Assembly: GCA_963745915.1 (NCBI GenBank) | Contig: CAVUZA010000002.1 | Span: forward strand, 310,001-374,000 | Direction: 5' to 3' | Length of the DNA: 64,000 nt | DNA from: VRUE01 sp963745915 | Lineage (GTDB): Bacteria; Actinomycetota; Thermoleophilia; Solirubrobacterales; 70-9 | In this document: positions 45,335 through 55,000 of the stretch, one piece after another | How positions within the stretch are numbered: position 1 is the first letter of the stretch | Layout: each line of letters begins with the position of its first letter | Translations under genes and position numbers: made by a program | Notes under the pieces: model-generated | What the model was told of the DNA's origin: nothing | The model's database searches: none | Seen by the model: the letters and a program-made list of their open reading frames with translations, nothing else

Positions 45335-46219
45335 GTGGGAGAAAACAGCGGCAACGGGGGCGGTGCGGTGCCGGAGCGCATATCGGCCGGCGAGAAGCGG
45401 TTCTGGGGCTCCCTCTGGGAGCAGCCGGAGAGCGACATCGCGGCGGACTGGGGAGTCGACCTGGTCCGCTTCGGCCCGGTCGTCGCCGGCTGCATCACCG
45501 GCGAGGCGCCCTCGCCCGAGGCGAACTTCCTGCTCGGCGCCGGCGAGGCCCGCTCGGTGACCCACGGCCACCTCGCCCACGCGATCGCCTGGCTCGAGTC
45601 GCGCCCGCCGCCGGCCGACCCCCTGTTCGACTTCGAGGGCACCGGAGTCGACTTCCGGGTGCCGGTGCTGCCGGGCCTGCCGGAGTCGGCCGCCGCTCGC
45701 GAGTGGCTGGCGCAGCGGCAGGGCGAGCCCGAGGCGACGCCGGGCCGGCTGACCCGCGACTGCTCGCCGCTCGCCGTCTCGCCGCCCGCCGAGATCGAGG
45801 TGCTGGACTGGGACGAACCGGACGAAGGCTTCGGCGAAGCCGTCGCCGAGGCGCTCGACATGCCGGGCACGACCGAGGTGCTCTTCCTCTGCCTGCTCGA
45901 AAACGACAGCGACGCGTGGCGCTGCTACTGCGCGGTGCACGGCGACGACGCGCTCGCCTACGCCGCCGTCCACAGCGAGGCCGGCGTGGCGACCGTCGCG
46001 CTCGCCTCGCGGCCGGCCGCCGGGCTCGAGGGCGAGGGGCAGGCGGCGCTGCTGCAGCGCGTCGTCGCCGACGCGAGCGCCGCCGGCTGCGACCTGCTGA
46101 CCGTCGCCACCGCCGGCCAGGACCCGCCCACCGTCGAGCGCGAGAGCCTCCTGCGCGCCGGCTTCGACTTCTCGCTGTTGACACCCACCTGGCGCTGCCG
46201 GGTCGAGGTCGAGGCGTAA
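45335..46219 (+). CDS. GNAT-fold protein, possible acetyltransferase
   Basis: The 294-residue acidic protein starts at GTG with GAGAAGG 7 bases upstream. The C-terminal half has GNAT-like features: VATVALASRPAAGLEGEGQAALLQRVVADASAAGCDLLTVAT (acetyl-CoA loop and helix) and a final RAGFDFSLLTPTWRC strand. The N-terminal half resembles a degenerate first GNAT domain. I cannot name a substrate. Confidence 0.6.
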   Translation: MGENSGNGGGAVPERISAGEKRFWGSLWEQPESDIAADWGVDLVRFGPVVAGCITGEAPSPEANFLLGAGEARSVTHGHLAHAIAWLESRPPPADPLFDFEGTGVDFRVPVLPGLPESAAAREWLAQRQGEPEATPGRLTRDCSPLAVSPPAEIEVLDWDEPDEGFGEAVAEALDMPGTTEVLFLCLLENDSDAWRCYCAVHGDDALAYAAVHSEAGVATVALASRPAAGLEGEGQAALLQRVVADASAAGCDLLTVATAGQDPPTVERESLLRAGFDFSLLTPTWRCRVEVEA

Positions 46220-46244
46220 AAGACCGCCCTATACAGGGGTACGG

Positions 46245-46279
46245 GACGCCCCGCCGACTGGGCACGGCGGCGGGGCGTC
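46245..46279. terminator. Bidirectional terminator hairpin
   Basis: The arms GACGCCCCGCCG (46245-46256) and CGGCGGGGCGTC (46268-46279) pair perfectly around an 11-base loop. They lie between the convergent GNAT-like and amine-oxidase genes. There is no long T-run, so termination would rely on the stem. Confidence 0.55.
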
Positions 46280-46319
46280 AGCATTTCGCGACGGAGACGC
46301 ACCGGCCGCGCGCGGCGGG

Positions 46320-47732
46320 CTAGGCGGTTGGGGACTCGGCGCCGGTGAGCTCGGCCAGGACCTCGGCGGCGGCGCGGTCTCCGGCCTGCAGGGCGCCCTC
46401 CATGTAGCCGCTCCAGACGGTCGCGGTCTCGGTCCCGGCCCAGTGGACGTTGCCGACCGGCTCGCGCAGGGAGGGGCCGCAGGCGGTCCAGCCGCCGGGG
46501 CCGAAGTTCGAGGTCGGCCCGCCGCCCGACCAGGGCTCGCCGAGCCAGGCCTGCTCGGCGTAGTCGAGCGGCTCGGCGGCGCGCGGGCCGTAGAGGCGCT
46601 CGAAGCAGCGGAGGGCGGCGGCGCGGCGCTCGGTCGGGCCCAGGGCCGCCATCTGACGCGCCTCGGGGCCGCCGACGAAGCCGAGCAGGACGCCGGCCGA
46701 GCCGTCGCGCGGCGAGCAGTCGAAGGTCAGCGTCACCGGGCCGGCGTCGGTGACCGCCTCGCCGCTGAGACCGTCCTCGCGCCAGAAGGGCACCTCGTAG
46801 AGCGCCACGCACTTGGTCAGCGCGCCGGGGACCAGCGTCTCGCCCAGCTCGCGGCGCAGCATCCCCAGCGAGGGGAGGAACTCGATGCCGGCCGCGATCG
46901 CCGGCGGCACGGCGACGATCGCCCGCCGCGCCTCGACCCGCAGGTCGCCGGCCGCGGTCAGCGTCACCCGGTCGGTGCCCTGCTCGATCTGCTCGACCGG
47001 CGTCTCGAGCCGCACCCGGTCGCCCAGCCGGCGCGCCAGCTCCAGCGGCAACGACTGGGCGCCGCCGTCGAGCCGGTCCTGCTGGGCGCCGCCCTCGGTG
47101 TCGATCAGCGCGTCGAAGCTGCCGGCGGCGCTGACGTAGAAGAGCACGTGCAGCATCGAGAGCTCCTCGGGGCCGGTGCCCCAGACGGTGCGCCCGGCGA
47201 GGCCGATCAGCTCGCGCGCCTGCTCGGTGCGCAGGTTGACGGCGCACCACTCGGCGAGGCTCACCTCGTCGAGCTGCTCGGCGGCCTCGGCCGCCCATGG
47301 CCGCCGCGCCGAGACGCCGGCGGCGAGCCGGGCGATGCGGCGGCGGGCCTGGAAGACGTCCCAGAGCACGCGCGGGCCGAGGCGCGGGATCGTGCCTCGG
47401 TAGCGGCGCCGCCTGCCGCCGAGGTCGAGCAGGTTGCGGCCCGCGGTGTGCTGGGGGAAGGTCTCGATCCCCAGCTCGGCGGCGAGCAGCTGCACCCGGG
47501 AGTGGTCGGCGCCGACCCACTGGCCGCCGAGGTCGACCTGGACGCCATCGCCGAGCTCGGCGTTGAGCAGGCGGCCGCCGACCCGGTCGCTGGCCTCGAG
47601 CACCAGCACGTCGCAGCCGGCTTCGGTCAGCGCCCGCGCCGCCCGCAGGCCGGAGAGCCCGGCGCCGACGATCGCGACGTCGGTGCCCAGCTTGGCCTCG
47701 TCGGGCTCTATCTCCTCAAAGTCCCACGGCAT
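46320..47732 (-). CDS. Flavin-containing amine oxidase
   Basis: The 470-residue protein has the N-terminal FAD dinucleotide motif VAIVGAGLSGLRAARAL followed by EASDRVGGR and GGQWVG, and the C-terminal FAD segment VHWAGTETATVWSGYMEGALQAGDRAA. It belongs to monoamine/putrescine oxidase-like flavoproteins that release hydrogen peroxide. Substrate unknown. Its start overlaps the LLM oxidoreductase 3' end by 17 bp, so the two probably work on the same pathway. Confidence 0.9.
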   Translation of the reverse strand: MPWDFEEIEPDEAKLGTDVAIVGAGLSGLRAARALTEAGCDVLVLEASDRVGGRLLNAELGDGVQVDLGGQWVGADHSRVQLLAAELGIETFPQHTAGRNLLDLGGRRRRYRGTIPRLGPRVLWDVFQARRRIARLAAGVSARRPWAAEAAEQLDEVSLAEWCAVNLRTEQARELIGLAGRTVWGTGPEELSMLHVLFYVSAAGSFDALIDTEGGAQQDRLDGGAQSLPLELARRLGDRVRLETPVEQIEQGTDRVTLTAAGDLRVEARRAIVAVPPAIAAGIEFLPSLGMLRRELGETLVPGALTKCVALYEVPFWREDGLSGEAVTDAGPVTLTFDCSPRDGSAGVLLGFVGGPEARQMAALGPTERRAAALRCFERLYGPRAAEPLDYAEQAWLGEPWSGGGPTSNFGPGGWTACGPSLREPVGNVHWAGTETATVWSGYMEGALQAGDRAAAEVLAELTGAESPTA

Positions 47733-48561
47733 CGGCGAGCAGGTCCACCTGGGCCGGGTCGGCGGCGGAGGGGCAGAAGATCAGCTCGTCGCAGCCGGCC
47801 GCCGCGTAGGCCTCGACGTAGCCGGCGACGGTCTCGGCGTCGGTGGCGGCGCCGCCGGCGATCATCCCGGCCACCTCCTCGCCGAGCCAGGCGTAGTAGG
47901 CGCCGAGCTCGGCCTCGGCCTGGGCGACCGCGTTCTCGCCGAGCGAGAAGTAGGCGAGCGCCTGGGTGTGTGGCGAGCCCTCGCGGCCCGAGCCCTGCCA
48001 GGCGGCGGACATCTTCTCGGCGCCCTCGGCGAACTGCTCGGGCCCGCTGGCGCCGGCGATCCAGCCGTCGGCGAAGCGGGCGGCGCGGGCGAAGGAGGCC
48101 TCGGCGTGACCGCCGACGATCAGCCCCGGCCGGCCGCCGGCCTGCGGCCCGACCTCTCCCCCGTCCCAGAGTTCGGTGATCCGCTCCAGCATCGCGTCGA
48201 GCCGCGCGCCGCGGCCGGCGAGCTCGACCCCGCTGACGTGGTAGTCGTCGTCGCGCGCCCCGAGCCCGATCCCGAGCGTGAACCGCCCGCCGGAGAGCGC
48301 GTTGACGCTCAGCGCCTGCTTCGCCAGCTCCGCCGGGTTGGTGCGCAGCGGCGCGAGCAGCACCGAGGTGAGCAGCCCGATCCGCTCGGTCACCGCCGCC
48401 GCCGCGGCCAGCGCCGTCAGCGGCTCGTAGTTGTCGTAGACGATCCGGTCGATCGTCCCCAGGCTGGAGAAGCCGCGCGCCTCGGCCCGGCGCGCCCACT
48501 CCACCAGCTGCGCCCCGCTGGCGCCGGGGACGGCGTTTGGCAATCCGATCGCGATGTCCAC
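47716..48561 (-). CDS. LLM-class (F420-type) oxidoreductase
   Basis: The 281-residue luciferase-like monooxygenase fold protein starts MDIAIGLPNAVPGASG and has GFSSLGTIDRIVYDNYEPLTAL, LLTSVLLAPLRTNPAELAKQ and LGIGLGARDDDY, typical of F420-dependent enzymes of actinobacteria. The TIM barrel is complete but short. Cofactor (F420 or FMN) and substrate are inferred from family only. It is cotranscribed with the amine oxidase. Confidence 0.85.
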   Translation of the reverse strand: MDIAIGLPNAVPGASGAQLVEWARRAEARGFSSLGTIDRIVYDNYEPLTALAAAAAVTERIGLLTSVLLAPLRTNPAELAKQALSVNALSGGRFTLGIGLGARDDDYHVSGVELAGRGARLDAMLERITELWDGGEVGPQAGGRPGLIVGGHAEASFARAARFADGWIAGASGPEQFAEGAEKMSAAWQGSGREGSPHTQALAYFSLGENAVAQAEAELGAYYAWLGEEVAGMIAGGAATDAETVAGYVEAYAAAGCDELIFCPSAADPAQVDLLADAVGL

Positions 48562-48636
48562 TGTCTGCGCCCTCCTAGCCTCGCTTTGCTGCGGTACAGG
48601 CTAGCGATCGTCGCCATCCCGATCGGCATCGGCGCC

Positions 48637-51600
48637 CTACCGCCGCCGGTGCCGCCCGTGCCGCCGCTTGCCCTGCTTCCCGCAGGAGGCCCGCAGCTTC
48701 GGCCGCAGGGTCTGGCGCCGGCCGTTTTGCCCCCACAGCTTCGCCGTGGCGCGGTGGGCGCCCTTGCAGAGGTCGGTGGAGTTGACGAGCAGGCCCTTGC
48801 GGGCGCCGCGGAAGCTGAACACCGCCCAGGAGACGGGGACGTCGGGGACCAGGGCGAAGGTGTTGCGGATGCCGCCGTTTACCGAGTCGATGCGGCCGGC
48901 CAGCTCGACCTCGAGCGGCAGCGAGGGCGGGCCGTGCAGGGCGGCGACCAAGTCGGGCAGGGGGTTGTTGGAGGAGCGCAGGTAGATCGGGCCCTTGAAG
49001 AGCTCATCGAAGAGCGGGGACTTGGCTTTGACGAAGCCGTAGATCGAGCCCTTGGGGCAGCGCTTGGCGGCGAACTGCACCCGGGTGCAGACGGTCTTGA
49101 TGTGGGCCTGGTCGAGGAACTCCGAGTGCGGCAGGGCGACCGAGACGCGGGCGGCGTTGGCCTGGCCCGCCCTGGGGCGGTAGACGGCCTTCAGGCGCGG
49201 GTGCCCGCCGCGTTTGGTGGGGCCGAAGAGGCGGAAGGAGAGGCGCGGGCGGAAGGCCAGGGAGGCGCACTCGGCGGCCTGGAAGCGACTGGATAGCTCG
49301 GCGGTAGTGTCGTCAGCTGAGGAGAAAAGATCGCCTCCCGCCCCGGTCGCGGTGGCCTCGATCTGCTTTTCCGCGCAGGAGGTCGGGTTGAGGGTGAAGC
49401 GTGAGCGGTCGAGGTTGACCCGCAGGTCCCTGAGGCGCACCGGGACGCCGTGCAGGACCTGGGGCAGCGGGTCGGTCTCGGCGACGCCGCTGACCCGCTC
49501 GGGGTCCACGCGCAAAGCGGTGCGCACCACGCTGACGCCGAGGTCATAGGGGCCGACCACGGCGGGGACGATCGCCACAACGCTGAGTGGGGCGCCCTCG
49601 TAGGGGCCTGCGAGGTAGACCTTGCCGGAGACATAGCTGAGGGGGACGCCGACCCCCGCCCCGGCGGTGGCGCTGCCCAGCTGGGCGGAAGCCGGGCAGG
49701 AGGGGGAGGCCTGCTCGAGGGCGCCCTGCCCGGCGGCGGTGCGCGAGGCAGCCTGTGCGATCTGAGCGTCGGAGCAGCGCTCGATCCCGGCGAAGCTGGC
49801 AACCAGGCCCTGGGGCAGGGAGATGCGCAGGCGGGAGAGCTCCTGGTCTTGGTCGGTGCGGGTGAGGCGGGCGCTGAAGGGGGAGAAAGAGCCAGCGAGG
49901 TTGTTGGCGGTTCCGGCCTCGAAGTCGGGGGCAAAGGGTCGCCCGCCGAGGCTGGCCTGGCAGGGGGAGCCGTCGGGGTTGCGGGTGACCTCATAGGAGC
50001 TGGAGAGCGAGTGTGGGGTGGTGGGCTCGTGCCAGGAGTACAGGGTGGCGTTGATCGTCTTGGTGCCGCAGGTGGCGGGGTTGACCAGGCCCGCGCGCAC
50101 CCCTCCCTTGACGCTCATCTGCATGTCGGAGACGGGGAACTGGGGAAGGTCGTCGAAGGTGGTGGTGATCTGACCCGTGTTGGGGTCGAGGTCGAGGCGC
50201 CCAGCGAGCTTGACCAAGATGCCGCGGTCGGGTTCTTCGATCACCAGGTAGAGGGCGAGCAGCGAGCCGAAGGGGTTCTCGGACTGGCGGGCGACGTAGA
50301 CGTGGCCGCTGAGCGGGGCGTCGGCGGGGAAGATCGGGGTGTGCAGGGTGAGGGTGCCGTAACGAGAGGCTTCGGGGCAGATGGCGGGTCGATCGGTGCC
50401 GAGCCCGATCTGGGCGGAACTGCAGGCCTGCAGGCCCTGGGCGGCGGAGGGGTTTAGGGTCATCCCCTCGGGGAAGGCGACCACGGCCTTCTTGATCGGC
50501 GGCGTGGAGATCGCCCTGACCTTGCCGTTGGCGGCGTAGAGGTCCGCGGCCTGGTCGACCTCGTCGTCTTGCTGGGGCACTTCGAGGTGCACGTCCAAGC
50601 CGGTGGGCGCCCCGGCGGCGCGATCGCTGGGCTGCAGGGAGACCTCAGGCTCGAAGCGGAAGCGCCGATCGTCGCAACCACTGACGTTGAGGGGGCTGTC
50701 GTTCTCGACCTCCTCTGAGTACTTCCCTGGGTGCTCGTAGGAGTCCAACACGATCCGCATCCCTCCGTTTTCCTCTCCGCAGTCCATTGGGTTGGTGAGG
50801 AAGGGGCGGATCGGGGCCGAGCCCCAGGGAGCGCCGAGCACAGTGTTGTCTTCCTGCTTTTTGCTGTACCAGCGGAAGCGGTCGTGGGCGGGGTCGGCGG
50901 GAACACCCCAGATCGTCACCTCCGAGCCACGTACCTGGGCGATGCTGGAGATGTTGGGCACGACCGAGGTGATCGCGTAGCCCTCGGCGGCATCGGGCGT
51001 TGGATAAATGTGACCCTGAACCAGGCCACCAGCGTGAAAGCCGAAGTCGGCGGGGACGCCCTTGGGGGGCTCAAGGTTGTAGAGGGCGACTCTGTTCAAG
51101 GCCACCCAACTGCCACTGAACCCGACCAGCGCTCCCGCGCCGTAGTTGGCGTTACCGTCATTGGCATAACCATTCAGGTATCCGATCTGGGTATCGGGCG
51201 GGCAGGCCGTGGCATTGGCCAGCGCCCCATTCTCGGCGAAGTCAGCCGGGTCGCACTTGGGCACCGCCTCGGGGTTGCCGATCATCCCCAGCGGCAGCGT
51301 AGCGCGCACGGTGCGCAGTTGCCCGGTGGAAGTGATGTAACGGGTCCCGTCGCCACCGGGACCGTCGTTTACCCCCGTTTCGGCAGTGATGTCGAAGTTG
51401 GTGCGGAGCTCAAATGGGTGGTCGGATGCCTGACGGGACGGTAGCCCACCCGGGAATGCCCCATTGAAGGCATCCGCATTGAAACTGCCCTCGACCACAC
51501 CGAAGAGCGACGGTTCGCTCTCGAAGCGAACCTGGTCTTCATCGACTGCCGTCGGCGCCCCCCCGCCGGAGACGGTGGCGACGTTGGTGGCGATGCCGTT

Positions 51601-52074
51601 TGCATCTGCGGGCACCGAGGCGTCGATGAATACCGGCGTCAAATATCCAGCGGGGGACGGCGAGATGCCGTGGGAACCGTCGGGTTTGGATCCCGGAGCC
51701 GCCAGCTCGGTTTCTACCAGCGCCCCCGGCAGAGCGCAGGTGACCGTGCTCGTCCCCAACCCGGTGCAGAGCGGCCCTTCTTCTTCCCAAGCATCTTCTA
51801 TCTGGGGATCGGGCCAGTGCACCCCGGTTGCGACCACGCCACCCGGCAGCTGATCAACTGCCTGCAGATCTTCTGCCCCGGCGCTGTCACCGTCATTTCG
51901 AATCCAAAGCGCGAACTGCGCCTCGGCGGTCCCCGGGTTGCCATCACCAGGCCTAAGTAGGGTGTCACCCCAGTTGGCTCGGATGTCATAAACTGGCCCC
52001 GCGGTTGCCTGGGCGGGCAGGAGCAGTGCCAACGGTAGAGCCACCAGCCAGGCAAGGCGCACCCTGCTGCTCAT
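48637..52074 (-). CDS. Very large secreted protein with DUF11-like N-terminal region
   Basis: The 1145-residue protein starts with a signal peptide (MSSRVRLAWLVALPLALLLPAQATA). The N-terminal 180 residues look like a DUF11-type beta domain (FALWIRNDGDSAGAEDLQAVDQLPGGV). The rest is a long beta-rich region with repeated motifs of the form PLGMIGNPEAVPKC and LSGHVYVARQSENPFGSLLALYLV, then a second similar part ending in LLVNSTDLCKG. It ends with a basic, Cys-containing tail. Family unknown to me. Its start overlaps the 1371-residue gene's stop (ATGA), so they form one operon. Probably a cell-surface or matrix protein. Confidence 0.8.
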   Translation of the reverse strand: MSSRVRLAWLVALPLALLLPAQATAGPVYDIRANWGDTLLRPGDGNPGTAEAQFALWIRNDGDSAGAEDLQAVDQLPGGVVATGVHWPDPQIEDAWEEEGPLCTGLGTSTVTCALPGALVETELAAPGSKPDGSHGISPSPAGYLTPVFIDASVPADANGIATNVATVSGGGAPTAVDEDQVRFESEPSLFGVVEGSFNADAFNGAFPGGLPSRQASDHPFELRTNFDITAETGVNDGPGGDGTRYITSTGQLRTVRATLPLGMIGNPEAVPKCDPADFAENGALANATACPPDTQIGYLNGYANDGNANYGAGALVGFSGSWVALNRVALYNLEPPKGVPADFGFHAGGLVQGHIYPTPDAAEGYAITSVVPNISSIAQVRGSEVTIWGVPADPAHDRFRWYSKKQEDNTVLGAPWGSAPIRPFLTNPMDCGEENGGMRIVLDSYEHPGKYSEEVENDSPLNVSGCDDRRFRFEPEVSLQPSDRAAGAPTGLDVHLEVPQQDDEVDQAADLYAANGKVRAISTPPIKKAVVAFPEGMTLNPSAAQGLQACSSAQIGLGTDRPAICPEASRYGTLTLHTPIFPADAPLSGHVYVARQSENPFGSLLALYLVIEEPDRGILVKLAGRLDLDPNTGQITTTFDDLPQFPVSDMQMSVKGGVRAGLVNPATCGTKTINATLYSWHEPTTPHSLSSSYEVTRNPDGSPCQASLGGRPFAPDFEAGTANNLAGSFSPFSARLTRTDQDQELSRLRISLPQGLVASFAGIERCSDAQIAQAASRTAAGQGALEQASPSCPASAQLGSATAGAGVGVPLSYVSGKVYLAGPYEGAPLSVVAIVPAVVGPYDLGVSVVRTALRVDPERVSGVAETDPLPQVLHGVPVRLRDLRVNLDRSRFTLNPTSCAEKQIEATATGAGGDLFSSADDTTAELSSRFQAAECASLAFRPRLSFRLFGPTKRGGHPRLKAVYRPRAGQANAARVSVALPHSEFLDQAHIKTVCTRVQFAAKRCPKGSIYGFVKAKSPLFDELFKGPIYLRSSNNPLPDLVAALHGPPSLPLEVELAGRIDSVNGGIRNTFALVPDVPVSWAVFSFRGARKGLLVNSTDLCKGAHRATAKLWGQNGRRQTLRPKLRASCGKQGKRRHGRHRRR

Positions 52075-55000
52075 CCTCCTCTCCTCCCATTGACGTGAGA
52101 ACCGCCGTGGCGGCCGGAGCGCGAGGCCGCGCGCTTGCGGTGGCGTCTGTGCTTCTTTGCGCGACGCCTCTTCACGCAGCGGCCGCGGCGGCGGACCTTG
52201 CCCTTCCGACAGCGCCTCTTGCGCAGCCTTAGGTTCCCCTTACCATGGTAGGTAGCGCTTGCCTGCGCAGGCGAAGGCGGGGTCGGATGCAGCGAGCCCT
52301 GGCAGGAGTCCCCCGTGCAAGTGGACCGCGGGCTAGGCAGAGGAAACCCGCCATCCGTGCGCGCATCGTAGAGGTTGACCACGCCGTCACGCTCAAAACC
52401 CGTCAGGCCTCCACTGGGCGGCGCAAGGCCAAAGAGAACATTCCTTCCGCTGGCGTCGATTCCCCACACACGAGGGGCAGACGCCCCGCCGGCAAAGTCA
52501 CTTATGCCATTGCTGATCAAGTGAAGAACCCCTGCCCGCCATTCGTAGATGTCGGCATCGCCGTTGACATCCGATGGCAGCAACGCCTCGCGGGTTACGA
52601 AGGCCATCGTGGCGCCATCGGCCGAGAGGACCAGCGACGGCCCGCCCGTCGCCCCTGCGGCCGAGCCGATGCTGTGGGTCGTGGGCCCATTGCGCCGACA
52701 GGAGATGCACTCGAGACTTTCGGTCCTCTCGTCATATAGGAAGGCCTCTTCGCAAGGGCCTGATTTCCCATTCGGTTGAATGCACTGCTCTGTCGCCTGA
52801 TCCGTTCCGAGAAACGGGCTCATTCGGGCCTTGAATGCCAATAGACTTCCATCGACGGATGCCGACGGGCTATTCGCGTGATTCAAAACGTCAGTGCCGA
52901 CGGTCGCGACGAAGTCGATGTGCCCGCCGTCGACCAGATATAGGTTAAGCGCCCCATCTCTTCCCCTGCCTTCCACAAGCTGCCTTTCAGAGAGAAAGTA
53001 GGTGTGGGAGAGGTCATCCGACACCAGGAGGCTGCGTATGCCTGCGCCGGCCTCGGCAAGGCTTGCCGGCCCGCTGGCCACGCACGTCACGCAGCTCGAC
53101 GAGCCAGCGCTCTCTTCCCAGCGATAGAGGTCCAAGGTGGTGTCTTCATCAGCGAGGTCAAGTGCGCTTCGCGTCACAAAGAGCCCCGTGCGCCCATCGG
53201 GGCTGGAGCGCAGGAACTCAGGCGAGCGCCCTTCTGCGCCAGGGTCAATGAGCTCGGTGCTGTCTGTCTCTCGGTTGCGCACATATAGGCCATAGAGACC
53301 GGTGCAAGAGCCGTTCGGTTTGGCTTTGAAATAGACCCGTGAACCGTCCTCACTAGCGATCCAATGATCGCCCGGCTGAGCCACCGATCCTCCGGTGATG
53401 CCGGGAAAGCTCTGGCCGTTGAACGGCTCTAGGCCGCATTCGAAAGGAAACCCGTCGGCTGTCAGGCTAACTGTCTCAGCGCTCGCCGCCGCGATCCCGT
53501 GGTCTGGGATAGCCACACGCGCATTCCCAATGTCCTCGAGCTGTCCGGAGTCTGCATCTATGAACAAGACTGCCTCCCCGCCATCACTGAGATCCACCGA
53601 ACTCTCATAGCTTGGATTGGGTGGGGCGGCTTCGTAGGACTTAAGCACGTCTTGCACCCCGCTTCTGATCCGCGCAATAGTCGGCGAAGGGGGGCTGTCG
53701 GCTGCGGTCGAGCGTCGGACCGAAAAGACAAAGCTGGTGAAGTTCGGGGTCGCAGCCGACAGGAAGTAGGTCAATGCCCCGCCGCCGAACTGCTCTGCGG
53801 CCGGCGGCGCCACCGCCTCCGAACTCCAGCCCGAGCCATCTCGCTTCGCGAGGAAGTTGCCCTGGGTGCCGTTGGGCGAACCGGGCGCTCCCCCCAATAC
53901 GAACCACAACACCTTCTGCCCGTCGGCGGTGATCGGCGAGGTGTAGGTGGTTATTCCCGGGCCCAGCGCCTGGGCGTTCTGATTCCCCTTCTCGGGGCTG
54001 TTGACCAGCTCGATCCCCCGGCAGGCCCCCAGGTAGGTCGCGTGCTGGGCGTTTCGCACCTGCTGGTTGGGGCAGGAGGGGGGGCTGGCGGTTGCGATTT
54101 CAGGGAGACTGCGAGTGGCGAAGGAGCCCTCTTCGCCCAACGAGGCCGCGTCGCCGGCTTCGTTTCTGAGCACGGCCAAGCGGTACTCATAGGTGGTGGC
54201 GGGCTCGAGGCCACTCAGCTCCTCGGCGACCACGATCGGCTCGCGGGCGTGGATGGAGGATTCGCGGATCGGCAGGTCGCTCCACTGCGAGGCGCCCTGC
54301 TCGCGCCACTGGAAGGCGTATTCGAAATCGGTCTCCCCGTTGGGGTTGACCCAGGCGTTGATGCGGGCGGTCGTACTGGTGCGGGGGGCGGCGAAGGCGA
54401 CCGAGGCCTGCGATGGGGGAATCGCCAGGGTCTTGAAGGAGATGTCGTCTTTGCCCGGCCCCCCGGCGTTGGCGGCTACTGCGCGCACGCAGTAGCTCTG
54501 AGCCGGGTCGAGGCCTTCGAGGCCAGCTTCGATCTCAACCGTGCCCGCTTCCCCTTCGGGGATCGTGCCTTCGGCGGCGGTCTGGAACTTGGCTTCTTCC
54601 AGGGCTTCGCACTGACCCTGGGTGGCCTCTGCCAGCGCGGCGGTGCGAATCTGCCAGTCGGTCTGCTCTTCGTCGGTTCCCACTCCGCAGGAGATGCCGG
54701 CTGCTTCGGTGGTGATTGCCGTGGCCGGCCCGCAGATCACGTCGGGCACCGCCGGCACCGGGGTCATCGTGCTCTCGGGGGCCGAGTAGGCGGCGAGGCG
54801 GTTCATGCCCGTTTCTTCGTTTATCCCCACCAGGCGCACCTGGTAGGTCGTGTTAGCCCTCAGCCGCTGGCCTTTGTATTCGTCGATCGCGAGCGACACC
54901 TGATGGGGGCTGGAGTCGGTCGGTTCGATGCTCTGCGGCGCCGAGGACTCGGCCGCGCCCCAGCTGGCGCCGGTTCCCTGCTTCCATTCGAAGCGGTAGG